This document shows, piece by piece, positions 16,819 through 24,739 of a stretch of DNA of 64,000 bases. The notes beneath the pieces were generated by a model, which searched no databases, was not told the DNA's origin, and was given only the letters and a program-made list of their open reading frames with translations. Within the stretch, counting starts at the first letter, position 1. Each line of letters begins with the position of its first letter. Made by a program: the position numbers and the translations under genes. The stretch is from Sutterella faecalis (GTDB lineage: Bacteria; Pseudomonadota; Gammaproteobacteria; Burkholderiales; Burkholderiaceae_F): contig NZ_CP040882.1 in the NCBI RefSeq assembly GCF_006337085.1, positions 930,001 to 994,000 on the forward strand, read 5' to 3'.

Positions 16819-16921
16819 TACTGAATATGCTGAATATCGACAATGGTATTTCCTCTTAACATAATGTATTCCTTGGATATTAAGTCGAAATCCCTTCGGC
16901 TTAATTACCAAGGAGACTGCT

Positions 16922-18415
16922 ATGTCGAAACAAGCAAGAAAGTCTCGGGGCCCTTCTGTTGTTGAGTCCGAAATCCCTCGGCTGACACCTCAGGAAATTT
17001 TTGAAGGCTACGAAAGGCATCTCTATAGCGTTGAGGATGCCAAGACATTGATGCAGATGCCTCGCAGCACGTTTATGCGGCATCTCAAGAACTGGCGAGA
17101 GACAGGTCGGCTGCCCTCACATACCGGTCAAGGGAATCGTGTTCCGGCCAATAAGCTCGATCCGCAGATCAGAGCGAGGATCATCGAGTTTGCAACAGGC
17201 AAATATGAGGGCTTCCAGGCAACCCTCCTGCATAAGTATTTGCTCATTGAGGGTATTGAGGTCTCCGTTGAAACGGTACGACGAATCCTGACAACACTTC
17301 GTCCGGAAGAAACTCCAAAGGAGCGCAGGTCGACCGCGCATAAGCTGCGCCGCCGCAGATCGAGCGTTGGGGAACTGATTCAAATTGACGGCAGTCCGCA
17401 TCCATGGTTCGAGGGAACCGGAGACGATAACAGCTACGCGCTTCTCATCTTTGTCGATGACGCAACAAGCCGCATCATGGTCGCCGGCTTCTATCCAACA
17501 GAAACATCTGAAGGATATCTTCAGTTGCTGAATAAGTACATTGAAAAATATGGGATTCCATGGGCTCTGTACAGCGACAGACATTCCATCTTTGCCCCAG
17601 TAAATCCCTCGAAGAGCGGAAAATCCGAGGAAACACAATTTCAAAGAGTCTGTCGGGAGTTGGGGGTAACGGGGATACGGGCTAATTCGCCAGAAGCCAA
17701 AGGGCGGGTCGAGCGAACATTCAGCACGCTGCAGGGACGATGGCCAAAAGAGTTCCGTGTGCTGGGCATCAGAAATATGGCGGAAGCAAATTCACGAATG
17801 CCGGAATTGCTGGCGAGCTATAACCAAGAATTCGCAATTGCTCCCGCTGACTCTAAGGATAGCCACGCGCCGCTGCTGGAGGAAACGAAAGAACGCATTG
17901 AGCAGATCTTTGCCAGATGGCATACACGTATGATCAGCAGGAACCTGACGGTGTCCTACGGCAGCAAGACACTGCAGATTGTCGGGGTGGGCCGCTCCAT
18001 GAGGGGAGCAATGATGAAGACTGAGTGCAATCTGCTGGAGTATGCCGATGGGCGGGTGGAAATCCTCTGGTGCGACGAGGTTGAACATCGCAAGCGGATC
18101 ACCAAAGAGGGGCCGAGAATCCGAAAACGCTACCACGTGCTCGAATTCACGGAACACGACAGAACGAAATTGAAAATGTCAGTCGCAACACCGGAAGAAA
18201 CGGCCAAGACACTGAATCACCGCGTTGATGAAGTGGGGCGTCAAAAGAAAGGAGACTCAGAAACGACGCAAAAGAGCCCCTGGCACGAAATGCAAAGGAG
18301 ATCGGCTCTGAAAGCGATGGCGAAACGGGAGGAACTGAACCGAAAGATCGAAGAAGCGAAAGCAATCAATGCTCGTATTGCAGCAGCCAAGGAAAAGTTG
18401 AAGCCCAAGAGATAA
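16922..18415 (+). CDS. ISNCY-family DDE transposase
   Basis: This is a 497-residue transposase. Residues 20-140 include helix-turn-helix segments (MPRSTFMRHLKNWRETG). The integrase core has LIQIDGSPHPWFEG with Asp156, ALYSDRHSIF with Asp219, and AKGRVERTF with Glu264, the pattern of ISNCY/IS1202-type enzymes. The C-terminus is basic. The start has GGAG nine bases upstream (CAAGGAGACTGCT). Base composition is less GC-rich than that of the neighbours, consistent with recent arrival. The open frame is complete, so the element may be active. Confidence 0.92.
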   Translation: MSKQARKSRGPSVVESEIPRLTPQEIFEGYERHLYSVEDAKTLMQMPRSTFMRHLKNWRETGRLPSHTGQGNRVPANKLDPQIRARIIEFATGKYEGFQATLLHKYLLIEGIEVSVETVRRILTTLRPEETPKERRSTAHKLRRRRSSVGELIQIDGSPHPWFEGTGDDNSYALLIFVDDATSRIMVAGFYPTETSEGYLQLLNKYIEKYGIPWALYSDRHSIFAPVNPSKSGKSEETQFQRVCRELGVTGIRANSPEAKGRVERTFSTLQGRWPKEFRVLGIRNMAEANSRMPELLASYNQEFAIAPADSKDSHAPLLEETKERIEQIFARWHTRMISRNLTVSYGSKTLQIVGVGRSMRGAMMKTECNLLEYADGRVEILWCDEVEHRKRITKEGPRIRKRYHVLEFTEHDRTKLKMSVATPEETAKTLNHRVDEVGRQKKGDSETTQKSPWHEMQRRSALKAMAKREELNRKIEEAKAINARIAAAKEKLKPKR

Positions 18416-18439
18416 CTCAACGGTTGAAGCACCGTTGAG
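18416..18439 (+). terminator. Hairpin immediately after the IS transposase
   Basis: CTCAACGGT (18416-18424) pairs perfectly with ACCGTTGAG (18431-18439) directly behind the stop codon. No T tract follows, so it may stabilise the mRNA end rather than terminate. Confidence 0.45.
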
Positions 18440-18449
18440 ATGGTGGGTC

Positions 18450-18595
18450 GTTAAGGCGAATGCACCGCGCGCTGCGCTTGGATGCATCCGCCTTAACTAA
18501 ATGATATCTCAGGGATTTCTGTCAAGCGACTTTCGCGGCATAAAGCTTCGCGCGTCTGAAGGCCGCGCTCGTTTATTCCACGTTCGCTTGACAGA
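18450..18595. repeat. Nested inverted repeats in the right non-coding end of the IS
   Basis: GTTAAGGCGAATGCA (18450-18464) pairs with TGCATCCGCCTTAAC (18483-18497) with one mismatch. TCTGTCAAGCGA (18518-18529) pairs perfectly with TCGCTTGACAGA (18584-18595). No credible gene overlaps them. Two GTCTC words (18801, 18826) near the right end are inverted copies of the left-array GAGAC word. Confidence 0.7.
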
Positions 18596-18850
18596 GCTTG
18601 CCTCAGTGCCCGTAGGCTAAATGCCGGTACCGCCGCCAGGTGCCGAAGTGGAGCGCTCGGCCAGCACAATGCCCGCAAACCAATCCGCGAGCTCGCGCGT
18701 TACCAGAAAAGCCGCTGTGTAGCTTTTCGCCTCCTTGAAAAGATCAGCGCTGTTGTGAAACTCTTGCCGATTGCTGGTGTCACCCAGAGGGGCAGAAAAA
18801 GTCTCATTATCGCTGTGGGTTAGCAGTCTCATTTTTGCTGCCCGTTAACA

Positions 18851-18866
18851 AAACGCCGCGTATTAG
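18851..18866. repeat. 16-bp target-site duplication, right copy
   Basis: AAACGCCGCGTATTAG follows the right inverted repeat and is identical to 16434-16449. Confidence 0.92.
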
Positions 18867-19135
18867 AGAATAAGTCGTCTCGATCCGGCGAAGCTGCGGA
18901 TGGAATGCTGCATTTCCGGGGAGTATTGCCGCTCGAATTCGACCTTGCCTTCATGTCCTCTTTGGCAGCCGTTTCGAGCGTGTACATTGGGCGCTTTGTC
19001 CACCGGCTCTGGAAAGCTATTCCAGCGGCTGCCCGATCAAAGCAGAAGAACAAGGCTGGAGAAGAAAAAGGCAACGGCCACAGCAGGAGTACGCCATGGC
19101 CGTCATGCAGATCAAAGATGAATCTGCGCAGTTCC
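18867..19135 (-). other. Possible frameshifted gene remnant
   Basis: No intact gene is visible. On the minus strand one frame reads RWTKRPMYTLETAAKEDMKA and a second frame continues KVEFERQYSPEMQHSIRS, ending in a TAA that lies in the 16-bp duplication. This looks like the tail of an old mobile-element or host gene broken by a frameshift. I cannot name the family. Confidence 0.3.
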
Positions 19136-19825
19136 TTACTTGAGGGCTTCGAGCATCAGCTCCGCAACCTTTTGGGAGGAGGCGGGATTCTGTCCGGTCA
19201 CGAGCTTTCCGTCACGCACGGCAAAGGCTTCAAAATCGGGACCCTGCGCATAGATGCCGCCGTCTTCGCGCATTCTGGTTTCCAACGAAAAGGGCACGAC
19301 CTGGGTCAATTTCATCTTCTGCTCTTCGGAGTTGCTGAACCCGGTTACGTGCAAGCCGTTCACAAGAGCGCGTCCATCTTCCTTCACGGCGAAGGAAAAT
19401 GCGGCCGGCCCGTGACAAACCGAACCGATCACGGCACCGCCTTTCCACGCATCCGACAGGAACTTCCCCAATGCCTCACTCGAAGCCAGGTCCCACATTG
19501 CTCCGTGCCCGCCCGGAATGAAGATCGCCTGGTAATTCTTGTAGTCCAAATCGGCCAATCGACGGCTGTCCTTAAGCCGAGCCTGCAGGTCTGCGTCCTT
19601 GAGGTAGCGTTCGACCGTCGGAGGATTTTTCCCTGCTTCGGCCACGGAATGCGGATCAATTGGAATTTGACCGCCGGGCAGCGTTGCAATGGTGATGCTC
19701 GCGCCTTGATCGGCAAAAACGTAATAAGGCGTGGTGAGTTCTTCAAGCCAAAGGCCGGTTTGCGCGCCGGTGCCGCCGAGAAGCGCATGTGCAGTAGCAA
19801 TGATGAGAATAGAAGCTGTGTTCAT
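19136..19825 (-). CDS. DJ-1/PfpI-family (class I glutamine amidotransferase-like) protein
   Basis: The 229-residue protein has the DJ-1/PfpI fold with the nucleophile elbow GSVCHGPAA and the conserved Glu in LWLEELTTPYYVF. The IFIPGGHGAMWDL segment resembles Hsp31/glyoxalase III-type members, which remove methylglyoxal or act as deglycases or chaperones. It lies 40 bases after the SRPBCC gene in the same direction and is divergent from an HxlR regulator. This suggests a carbonyl- or electrophile-stress role. The exact substrate is unknown. Confidence 0.85.
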   Translation of the reverse strand: MNTASILIIATAHALLGGTGAQTGLWLEELTTPYYVFADQGASITIATLPGGQIPIDPHSVAEAGKNPPTVERYLKDADLQARLKDSRRLADLDYKNYQAIFIPGGHGAMWDLASSEALGKFLSDAWKGGAVIGSVCHGPAAFSFAVKEDGRALVNGLHVTGFSNSEEQKMKLTQVVPFSLETRMREDGGIYAQGPDFEAFAVRDGKLVTGQNPASSQKVAELMLEALK

Positions 19826-19865
19826 GATTTTCCCTTCTGATAATTTTGAGATGTCGTCAAAGGCG

Positions 19866-20357
19866 TTATTTCTTTAAGGCGCGCACAATGCCTTCGAGCC
19901 AATCCTGATGGCCAGCCACCATGGGATTGGGATGCGTTTTCGCGAGTACCTTGGCGGGTTCGCCCTTTTGGCTTTCCTGCGTCAGGATGCGAACGCGATT
20001 GTGGGAAAGTGCTTCGATGAGCCACGCATGGATGACGTCAAGGCGATCATTGCCCTCACCGCACCAGCCGTGCCAGGCAAGACGGGCGCAGGCTTCCCGC
20101 CCCGGCGGCACGCATTCCGTGACCTGCGCATCCACGGGAAAGCCGAAAGTACGGAAAAAGAAAACATCGCCTTCCTTCAAAATTTCACTGCTGGTGCGAA
20201 TGTCGGATGCGTTTTCATAGTATTCGGGCCAATGATGCGGATTGGCGAGCTGTTCCCAAACGTCCTCCACGCTCAGGCCCTGCACAATCACCTCGTTCGA
20301 GACAAAGTTGTCAGTGAGTCCCGGAAGGTAGTCTTCCGGCCAGCGAATCGATTCCAT
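19866..20357 (-). CDS. SRPBCC-domain protein
   Basis: The 163-residue protein has the START-like ligand-binding pattern. It starts with VSNEVIVQGLSVEDVWEQL, followed by NPHHWPEYYENASDIR, and ends with a long amphipathic helix (HQDWLEGIVRALKK). Such proteins bind hydrophobic ligands or act as cyclases, and no catalytic residue is diagnostic here. It is the first gene of a two-gene minus-strand unit with the DJ-1-like gene. It is probably under the divergent HxlR protein. Confidence 0.75.
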   Translation of the reverse strand: MESIRWPEDYLPGLTDNFVSNEVIVQGLSVEDVWEQLANPHHWPEYYENASDIRTSSEILKEGDVFFFRTFGFPVDAQVTECVPPGREACARLAWHGWCGEGNDRLDVIHAWLIEALSHNRVRILTQESQKGEPAKVLAKTHPNPMVAGHQDWLEGIVRALKK

Positions 20358-20446
20358 TTTTGCCTCCTGAAAGGAAAATGAATTGCCATAAAGTCAAGAA
20401 GTTTTCAGGAGAAGAAGAATAAAAAGTATTTAATTTAAAATCAATA

Positions 20447-20483
20447 ACTTACAAATTTTTCAGTCACTTACCGATTTGTCAGT
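20447..20483. promoter_or_regulatory. Tandem operator-like repeat in the HxlR/SRPBCC intergenic region
   Basis: ACTTACAAATTTTTCAGT (20447-20464) and ACTTACCGATTTGTCAGT (20466-20483) agree at 15 of 18 positions and start 19 bases apart in an AT-rich gap between divergent genes. This is a plausible pair of sites for the HxlR regulator. Confidence 0.5.
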
Positions 20484-20590
20484 ACAAGCTATTTTTACCT
20501 CTGACAGGCTCAGTTTTTTTCTGTCTTTCTTTCTCTCGAAATAAGTAAAATCATCGAAGATTCAAATGCCGAAAGGTACGGGGAAAGGTT

Positions 20591-20986
20591 GTGCCCAAAC
20601 TTCAGTCTTCTTATTCTTGTTCTCTGCTTCTGGCGATGGATTTGCTCGGCGGGAAATGGAAGCTTCGCATTCTCTGGCATATTCTCGAAGGCGCTACGCG
20701 TTTTTCGTCCTTAAGGCGCGCCATGCCCGACATCTCGGAAAAAATGCTCGCCACGCAGCTCAACGACCTGGAAGCCGACGGCATCCTGTCGCGCACCATC
20801 GTCTCCGCCAAACCTCTGCACATTGAATACGCTTTGGCTCCCGATCAGCAGGAACTCTGTCGGGCACTGGCCGATTTGTGCGAGTTTTCTAAAAATTACG
20901 CAGCCAAAAACAACATTGCACTTCCCGACGGAGCGTGCTGTCCGCACGAGGCTCCTTCGGGTGAAACTCCGGTCCGCGTCGTCTGA
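20591..20986 (+). CDS. HxlR-family transcriptional regulator
   Basis: This is a winged-helix regulator of 131 residues. The N-terminal hallmark SYSCSLLLAMDLLGGKWKLRIL keeps a Cys (Cys10) at the position used as a thiol sensor in YodB/HypR-like members. It is followed by the DNA-recognition segment RFSSLRRAMPDISEKML. The start is GTG at 20591 with GGGG seven bases upstream. It is divergent from the SRPBCC and DJ-1-like genes, so it probably controls them in response to electrophiles; that role is inferred. Confidence 0.88.
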   Translation: MPKLQSSYSCSLLLAMDLLGGKWKLRILWHILEGATRFSSLRRAMPDISEKMLATQLNDLEADGILSRTIVSAKPLHIEYALAPDQQELCRALADLCEFSKNYAAKNNIALPDGACCPHEAPSGETPVRVV

Positions 20987-21192
20987 GCAAGAGTGATATT
21001 GGATCTGGCAAAGATTCCGCTGCCGGGAAGCAAAATCCATGGCTTCCTGAATTCACACCAACCGCCGAAGGCGTGTTCTTCTCTCTCAAAAAGCCTTTCG
21101 TCAGCCAGCGTCGGATGGGGTTCGTCAATGCCCCGTTGTCAGGTCGCAATCGTCATCTCCGAAAAGGAGGAAATGAGAGCTCCCACCCGCAG

Positions 21193-21244
21193 AAAAAAAC
21201 TCCTGAAAGGTGACCAGGACATCATCTCCGTCACCCTCAGGAGT
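21193..21244 (-). terminator. Terminator of the M20/DUF3100 operon
   Basis: On the minus strand CTCCTGAGGGTGAC pairs with GTCACCTTTCAGGAG and is followed by TTTTTTT, 33 bases after the M20 stop. Confidence 0.8.
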
Positions 21245-21276
21245 ATTGGCAATTAAAACCAGTCTTCAGCGATCCG

Positions 21277-22593
21277 TCACTTGCCGCTCGTGAGATCCTC
21301 AAGGAACTTCACGTACGTTTCCTTCGTGAAGACGGGCTTGAATTCGCGGCAGATGATGTCGGCCGCCTCAGCGCCGTCCCAGAGGAGATCGATGATCGTC
21401 ATCGCGAGCACCTCAGGCGACTTCACGTAGGCCGTCTCTTCATCGAAGACCTTGTAGTCGGCGCCGTGGAGCGTCCCGGAGACGCAGCCGACCCAGGGGT
21501 GAACGACCGGCATCAGGTGCGAAACGTCGCCCATATCGGTCGATCCCGCGGAATGCTCGCCCTCGACCGTGTTGGCGTCGCCGAAGATCTCGTGTGCATT
21601 GGCGCGCAGCACGTCGCGGAAGTGGGGTTCCGGACGAAGCGGGAGATATCCCGGCAGATCCGAAATCACGCATTCGGCGCCGAGCGCGGCGCCGCCCGCG
21701 CGCAGCGCGCGGTTGATGGCGCTGTTGTAGTGCGCGAGCGCTTCAACGTTGGCCGCACGGCAGTAGCTCTCCATCTTGACGTAGTCGGGGATCACGTTCA
21801 CAAGGTCGCCGCCCGCATTAATGATCGGGTGGAAGCGCACGCAGTCGCTGTCGCGGAAGGTTTCGCGGATGGCGTTCACGCCCATGACGCCGAGCATGGC
21901 GGCATTGAGCGCATTGATGCCTTCCTCGGGGCAGCCGGCGGCATGAGCGGCGCGGCCGTGGTATTCAATGAGCTTGCCGACAAAGCCGTTTGACGAAGCC
22001 CCGACCGTGAAGTCGCCGTTGGGGTTCTTGGTCGAGTTCACATGCATCATCATGGCGAGGTCGACGTCATCAAAGCCGCCCTCGGCGATGATCTGCTGCT
22101 TGCCGCCCAGGAACCGGAGCTTTCCTTCCTTTCTGAGGCCGCTGCGGTAGTCGATCTCGACATACTCTTCGGCCGGAACCGCAAAGAAGACGACGTCGCC
22201 GCCCAGGAGCTCCATCGCCCCCGTTTCCTTGAGCGCGCGGGCAACGGCGAGAACGTTCGCGATCTGCACGTTGTGGCCGCAGCAGTGCGCGGCGCCCGTT
22301 ACCGGGTCGCTCGCCTCGTGCTTTCTGCAGACGATGGCGTCGAGCTCGCCCAGAAGCGCAATGGTTCTCGTGGAATTGGCGCCCTTCAGACGGGCCTTAA
22401 CGCCCGTGTGGCCCCAGCCGTCCTCATGAGCGATGCCGAGCGCATCGAAAGCGGCCTTCACCTTGGCCGACGTCTTCACTTCCTTGAAGCCGAGTTCGGG
22501 TTCGGCAAAAATGGAGTGGCCAAGCGCCTGGGTCTCGGCAAAATTCCTGCGGATGGCTTCGCAAACGCGCTTCTTAAGTTGTTCCTTGTCCAT
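21277..22593 (-). CDS. M20-family amidohydrolase
   Basis: This is a zinc-dependent amidohydrolase of the M20D/AbgB-like group, which hydrolyses N-acyl or N-aryl amino-acid conjugates or dipeptides. Metal-site motifs are visible: GELDAIVCRKHEA, HCCGHNVQ, PAEEYVEIDY with the catalytic Glu, and a late DMGDVSHLMPVVHP segment. The dimerisation lid begins around GRAAHAAGCPEEGINALNA. At 438 residues it is full length. It is the last gene after two membrane-protein genes in the same direction. That arrangement suggests the transporter brings in its substrate. Confidence 0.88.
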   Translation of the reverse strand: MDKEQLKKRVCEAIRRNFAETQALGHSIFAEPELGFKEVKTSAKVKAAFDALGIAHEDGWGHTGVKARLKGANSTRTIALLGELDAIVCRKHEASDPVTGAAHCCGHNVQIANVLAVARALKETGAMELLGGDVVFFAVPAEEYVEIDYRSGLRKEGKLRFLGGKQQIIAEGGFDDVDLAMMMHVNSTKNPNGDFTVGASSNGFVGKLIEYHGRAAHAAGCPEEGINALNAAMLGVMGVNAIRETFRDSDCVRFHPIINAGGDLVNVIPDYVKMESYCRAANVEALAHYNSAINRALRAGGAALGAECVISDLPGYLPLRPEPHFRDVLRANAHEIFGDANTVEGEHSAGSTDMGDVSHLMPVVHPWVGCVSGTLHGADYKVFDEETAYVKSPEVLAMTIIDLLWDGAEAADIICREFKPVFTKETYVKFLEDLTSGK

Positions 22594-22730
22594 GGATGGA
22601 CTCCTTTTGTTTTATATCGTCCGGGGCGAAGAAGAGCGCCTGCCCCAGGCCGTGTTTCGAAAATTTCAAATCAATCGTACGCGCGGGACATGTTCAATGT
22701 CCCGCCTGCTAAAAAACTGTTGCGTTTCTC

Positions 22731-23195
22731 TTAGAAGATGCCCTCAAGGTGAAGCATCACTTCAGCGAGCGCCGTCGCGCAGATGAAGCTGCCGGCGGCA
22801 ACGGCAAGCGCCACCGGGACGATGCGCCAGGAAAGACGCTTGAAGCCTTCCATGTCCTTGCCGAGCGAGAGGCCGCAGTAGGCAAGCACCACCGTCGTAA
22901 TCGGGAGGAACCCGATCTGCTTCGTGTAGGAGAGGAGCACGTCGCTCCCCGGGAACTGCGGAAGCGAAAGCACCACGGCGAGAATCGACACCCAGAAGAC
23001 CATCGGGAGGCGGTTGAAGACCGGAAGATGCGAAATGAAGACGCCTGCCGCCGTAATGGCGACGAGGATCAGAGCGCCGATGGCGCTGCCGCCCAGCGCC
23101 GGATCCCCCGTCTGCATGTTGGCGATCCAGGTATAGAACCCCGTCACAAGGAGAATGAAGAGGACGTCGTACATCTCGTTCAGAATCTTTTTCAT
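22731..23195 (-). CDS. Small membrane protein, partner of the DUF3100-type protein
   Basis: The 154-residue protein has four to five hydrophobic helices (for example DVLFILLVTGFYTWIANM and GALILVAITAAGVFISHL). It has no domain I can name. It follows the DUF3100-type gene by 45 bases and precedes the M20 hydrolase by 137 bases. A pair of membrane proteins of this kind next to a hydrolase looks like a two-subunit transporter, but that is inference from context only. Confidence 0.7.
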   Translation of the reverse strand: MKKILNEMYDVLFILLVTGFYTWIANMQTGDPALGGSAIGALILVAITAAGVFISHLPVFNRLPMVFWVSILAVVLSLPQFPGSDVLLSYTKQIGFLPITTVVLAYCGLSLGKDMEGFKRLSWRIVPVALAVAAGSFICATALAEVMLHLEGIF

Positions 23196-23240
23196 TTTTT
23201 GTCTCGCTAATTTCCGTTGATGTTTCTCTTTACGCTTGGA

Positions 23241-24032
23241 TCAGGCTGCCGTGGCTTCCTTTTTCCCGCCCTTGTCGCGGGTGAAGAACTCATAGACCTT
23301 GATCGTGACGGGGAGCGAAATAAAGAGCGAGAAGTAAATGCCGAGCACCGAGGTGAGGAGATTTGCCGCAGCCGCGTAGGCGCGCACCGTTTCTTCCCAT
23401 TCCGGGTGAACCGCAATGATCGAGCTCATCGAAGCCGCCATCATGGAGGCGCTGCCGATGCCCGCGCCCATGGCGAGCGAATGCGGGTGGAAGATCCCGA
23501 GCTGGGCGATGATGCCCGCGAGGAGCGACACCCAGAGCGCACCGAAAACCGTACCGCAGACATACATGCCCATGACGCCGCGGCCTTCGGCCGAATCCAG
23601 GCCGAACCGCTCGGCAATGATGGCGACATTGGCCTCTCGGTCAATCGAGTAGCAGGCGCCGATCGCCTCACGCTTCATGCCGAGAAGGAGCGCAACCGGG
23701 AGACCGAAGATGAGCGTGCCGAAGAAGTGGCCGAACTCCTGCATGATGAGCGCAAGCCCCGAATCCATGATCATGCTGATGTTGGGGCCGATATCGAGGC
23801 CGATCTTCGTGATGAGGATCAGAACGCCGATCGAAAGCATCTTGCCGGCGCGGTTCATTTCGGGGAGCTTGATGAAATTCCACCTCGGGAAGCTCGCCAC
23901 CGCGCCGAGCACGAGCGCATAGAGCAGAGGCAGCAGCACGACAAGTCCGAACTTCAATATGCCGATCCACTCCGATACCAGCACGATGATCAGTGCAAGA
24001 AGGTGAATTTTGTAGTTGCGGATGAGATCCAT
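23241..24032 (-). CDS. DUF3100-family membrane protein
   Basis: This integral membrane protein of 263 residues has about eight helices. It opens with MDLIRNYKIHLLALIIVLVS and carries the conserved loops GVLILITKIGLDIGPNI and GHFFGTLIFGLPVALLLGMK, which I recall from DUF3100 proteins. The ATG at 24032 has GGGAG five bases upstream. The frame is open to 24191, but that stretch carries a terminator hairpin, so it is leader. It is the first gene of a unit with the small membrane protein and the M20 hydrolase. Function is unknown; substrate import is likely. Confidence 0.8.
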   Translation of the reverse strand: MDLIRNYKIHLLALIIVLVSEWIGILKFGLVVLLPLLYALVLGAVASFPRWNFIKLPEMNRAGKMLSIGVLILITKIGLDIGPNISMIMDSGLALIMQEFGHFFGTLIFGLPVALLLGMKREAIGACYSIDREANVAIIAERFGLDSAEGRGVMGMYVCGTVFGALWVSLLAGIIAQLGIFHPHSLAMGAGIGSASMMAASMSSIIAVHPEWEETVRAYAAAANLLTSVLGIYFSLFISLPVTIKVYEFFTRDKGGKKEATAA

Positions 24033-24091
24033 GATGTCTCCCGAAAAGGTTGAATGCTTTATTGCCTGGGGCTGCGTTAAAAAAGGGGCAT

Positions 24092-24130
24092 AAATAAAAA
24101 TGGGAGCGCCTCTGCCTCTGAGGTGCTCCC
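24092..24130 (-). terminator. Leader terminator upstream of the DUF3100-type gene
   Basis: On the minus strand GGGAGCACCTC pairs with GAGGCGCTCCC around a seven-base loop and is followed by a T-rich tract (ATTTTTATTT). It ends about 60 bases before the start codon. No gene lies upstream on this strand, so it probably attenuates the operon's own leader. Confidence 0.6.
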
Positions 24131-24512
24131 GTTCTTGAATCTGTATCTCGGTTTCAGGTTCTACGGCGCCTGAATCCTCCCGAACGTGCATCTGCGAGGC
24201 GTATGGATTGCTCTCCCTGTTGAAGAGGAAGAGCCGGAGGATGTAGAGGAGAAGGACGTTTGACGCGCGCGCCAGAGGGCTTCATCGCAACGGATGAAGT
24301 TCTGGAACTGGAGTATTGCGGCAGTCATTTTTTCCTATGCCTGAATATCGAAAAAATGGGATTGCGTCGTTTCTAAAAACGCATGTGGGAAAACATAGCA
24401 CGGCCGTTTCCAGCTGTGAATAAGGAGAACTGCTCATGTTCCAGTTATTCACTACAAAATAACCGGCACCGTAACGGCTCCGGAATCTCAAGGCCGGAGC
24501 GATTGCAGGACT

Positions 24513-24526
24513 TTGACCTGAATCAA
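24513..24526. promoter_or_regulatory. FNR/CRP-type site candidate
   Basis: TTGACCTGAATCAA differs at one half-site base from the FNR pattern TTGAT-N4-ATCAA. It lies in the divergent region between two transport operons. Confidence 0.35.
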
Positions 24527-24608
24527 TGTTGAAGGGCGGCATCGCTCATGACGGTGCCTGCAAAACCCGTTTAGGATAATTGTCACTATGAACAGCATCT
24601 TTTTCCTC

Positions 24609-24739
24609 GGCGCATCCTATTGGTGGCGCCCGTCTGAAATAAAAGGCGGGTAGCGCATCCGTGCGCACGGAAAAAGTTTAGAAAGCTTTCCTTCTTCAAG
24701 CTTTCAATTTCATCAAAACCCGCCCTTGAGCGGGTTTTT
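24609..24739 (+). promoter_or_regulatory. Structured leader of the NhaC-type antiporter (candidate riboswitch/attenuator)
   Basis: Consecutive stems are visible: GGCGC/GCGCC (24609-24613 with 24626-24630), CCCGTC/GGCGGG (24629-24634 with 24645-24650, sharing two bases with the first), GCGCA/TGCGC (24653-24657 with 24662-24666) and GAAAGCTT/AAGCTTTC (24681-24688 with 24698-24705). An intrinsic terminator follows, AAAACCCGC/GCGGGTTTT (24715-24723 with 24730-24738). GCGCATCC occurs twice. A downstream CCCGCGAAAGCTT copy at 24752-24764 could pair with the terminator arm as an antiterminator. Known Na+ and Li+ riboswitches sit before such antiporters, but I cannot match a consensus. Confidence 0.5.

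Larger units (their letters stand above)
16450..18850 (+). mobile_element. ISNCY/IS1202-like insertion sequence (2401 bp)
   Basis: The left end TGTTAACGGTCAGCG... (16450-16476) and the right end read on the minus strand TGTTAACGGGCAGCA... (18850-18824) match at 23 of 27 positions. Both continue to a GAGACTG. The element is bounded by a perfect 16-bp direct repeat. It has one transposase gene, a long left non-coding region with a repeat array and a 435-base right non-coding region. As I recall, the IS1202 group has subgroups separated by duplication length, one of about 15-18 bp, which would fit. Confidence 0.9.

Noticed and set aside
16478..16843. A 121-codon minus-strand frame over the GAGAC array
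   Set aside because: It merely translates the repeats and has no start site or similarity.
18617..18832. A 71-codon minus-strand frame in the right end of the IS
   Set aside because: Weak coding character and overlap with repeat words; possible vestige but not supportable as a gene.
20889..21256. Small frames on both strands after the HxlR gene
   Set aside because: They overlap each other, lack ribosome sites and end in the M20 terminator region; no family is recognisable.
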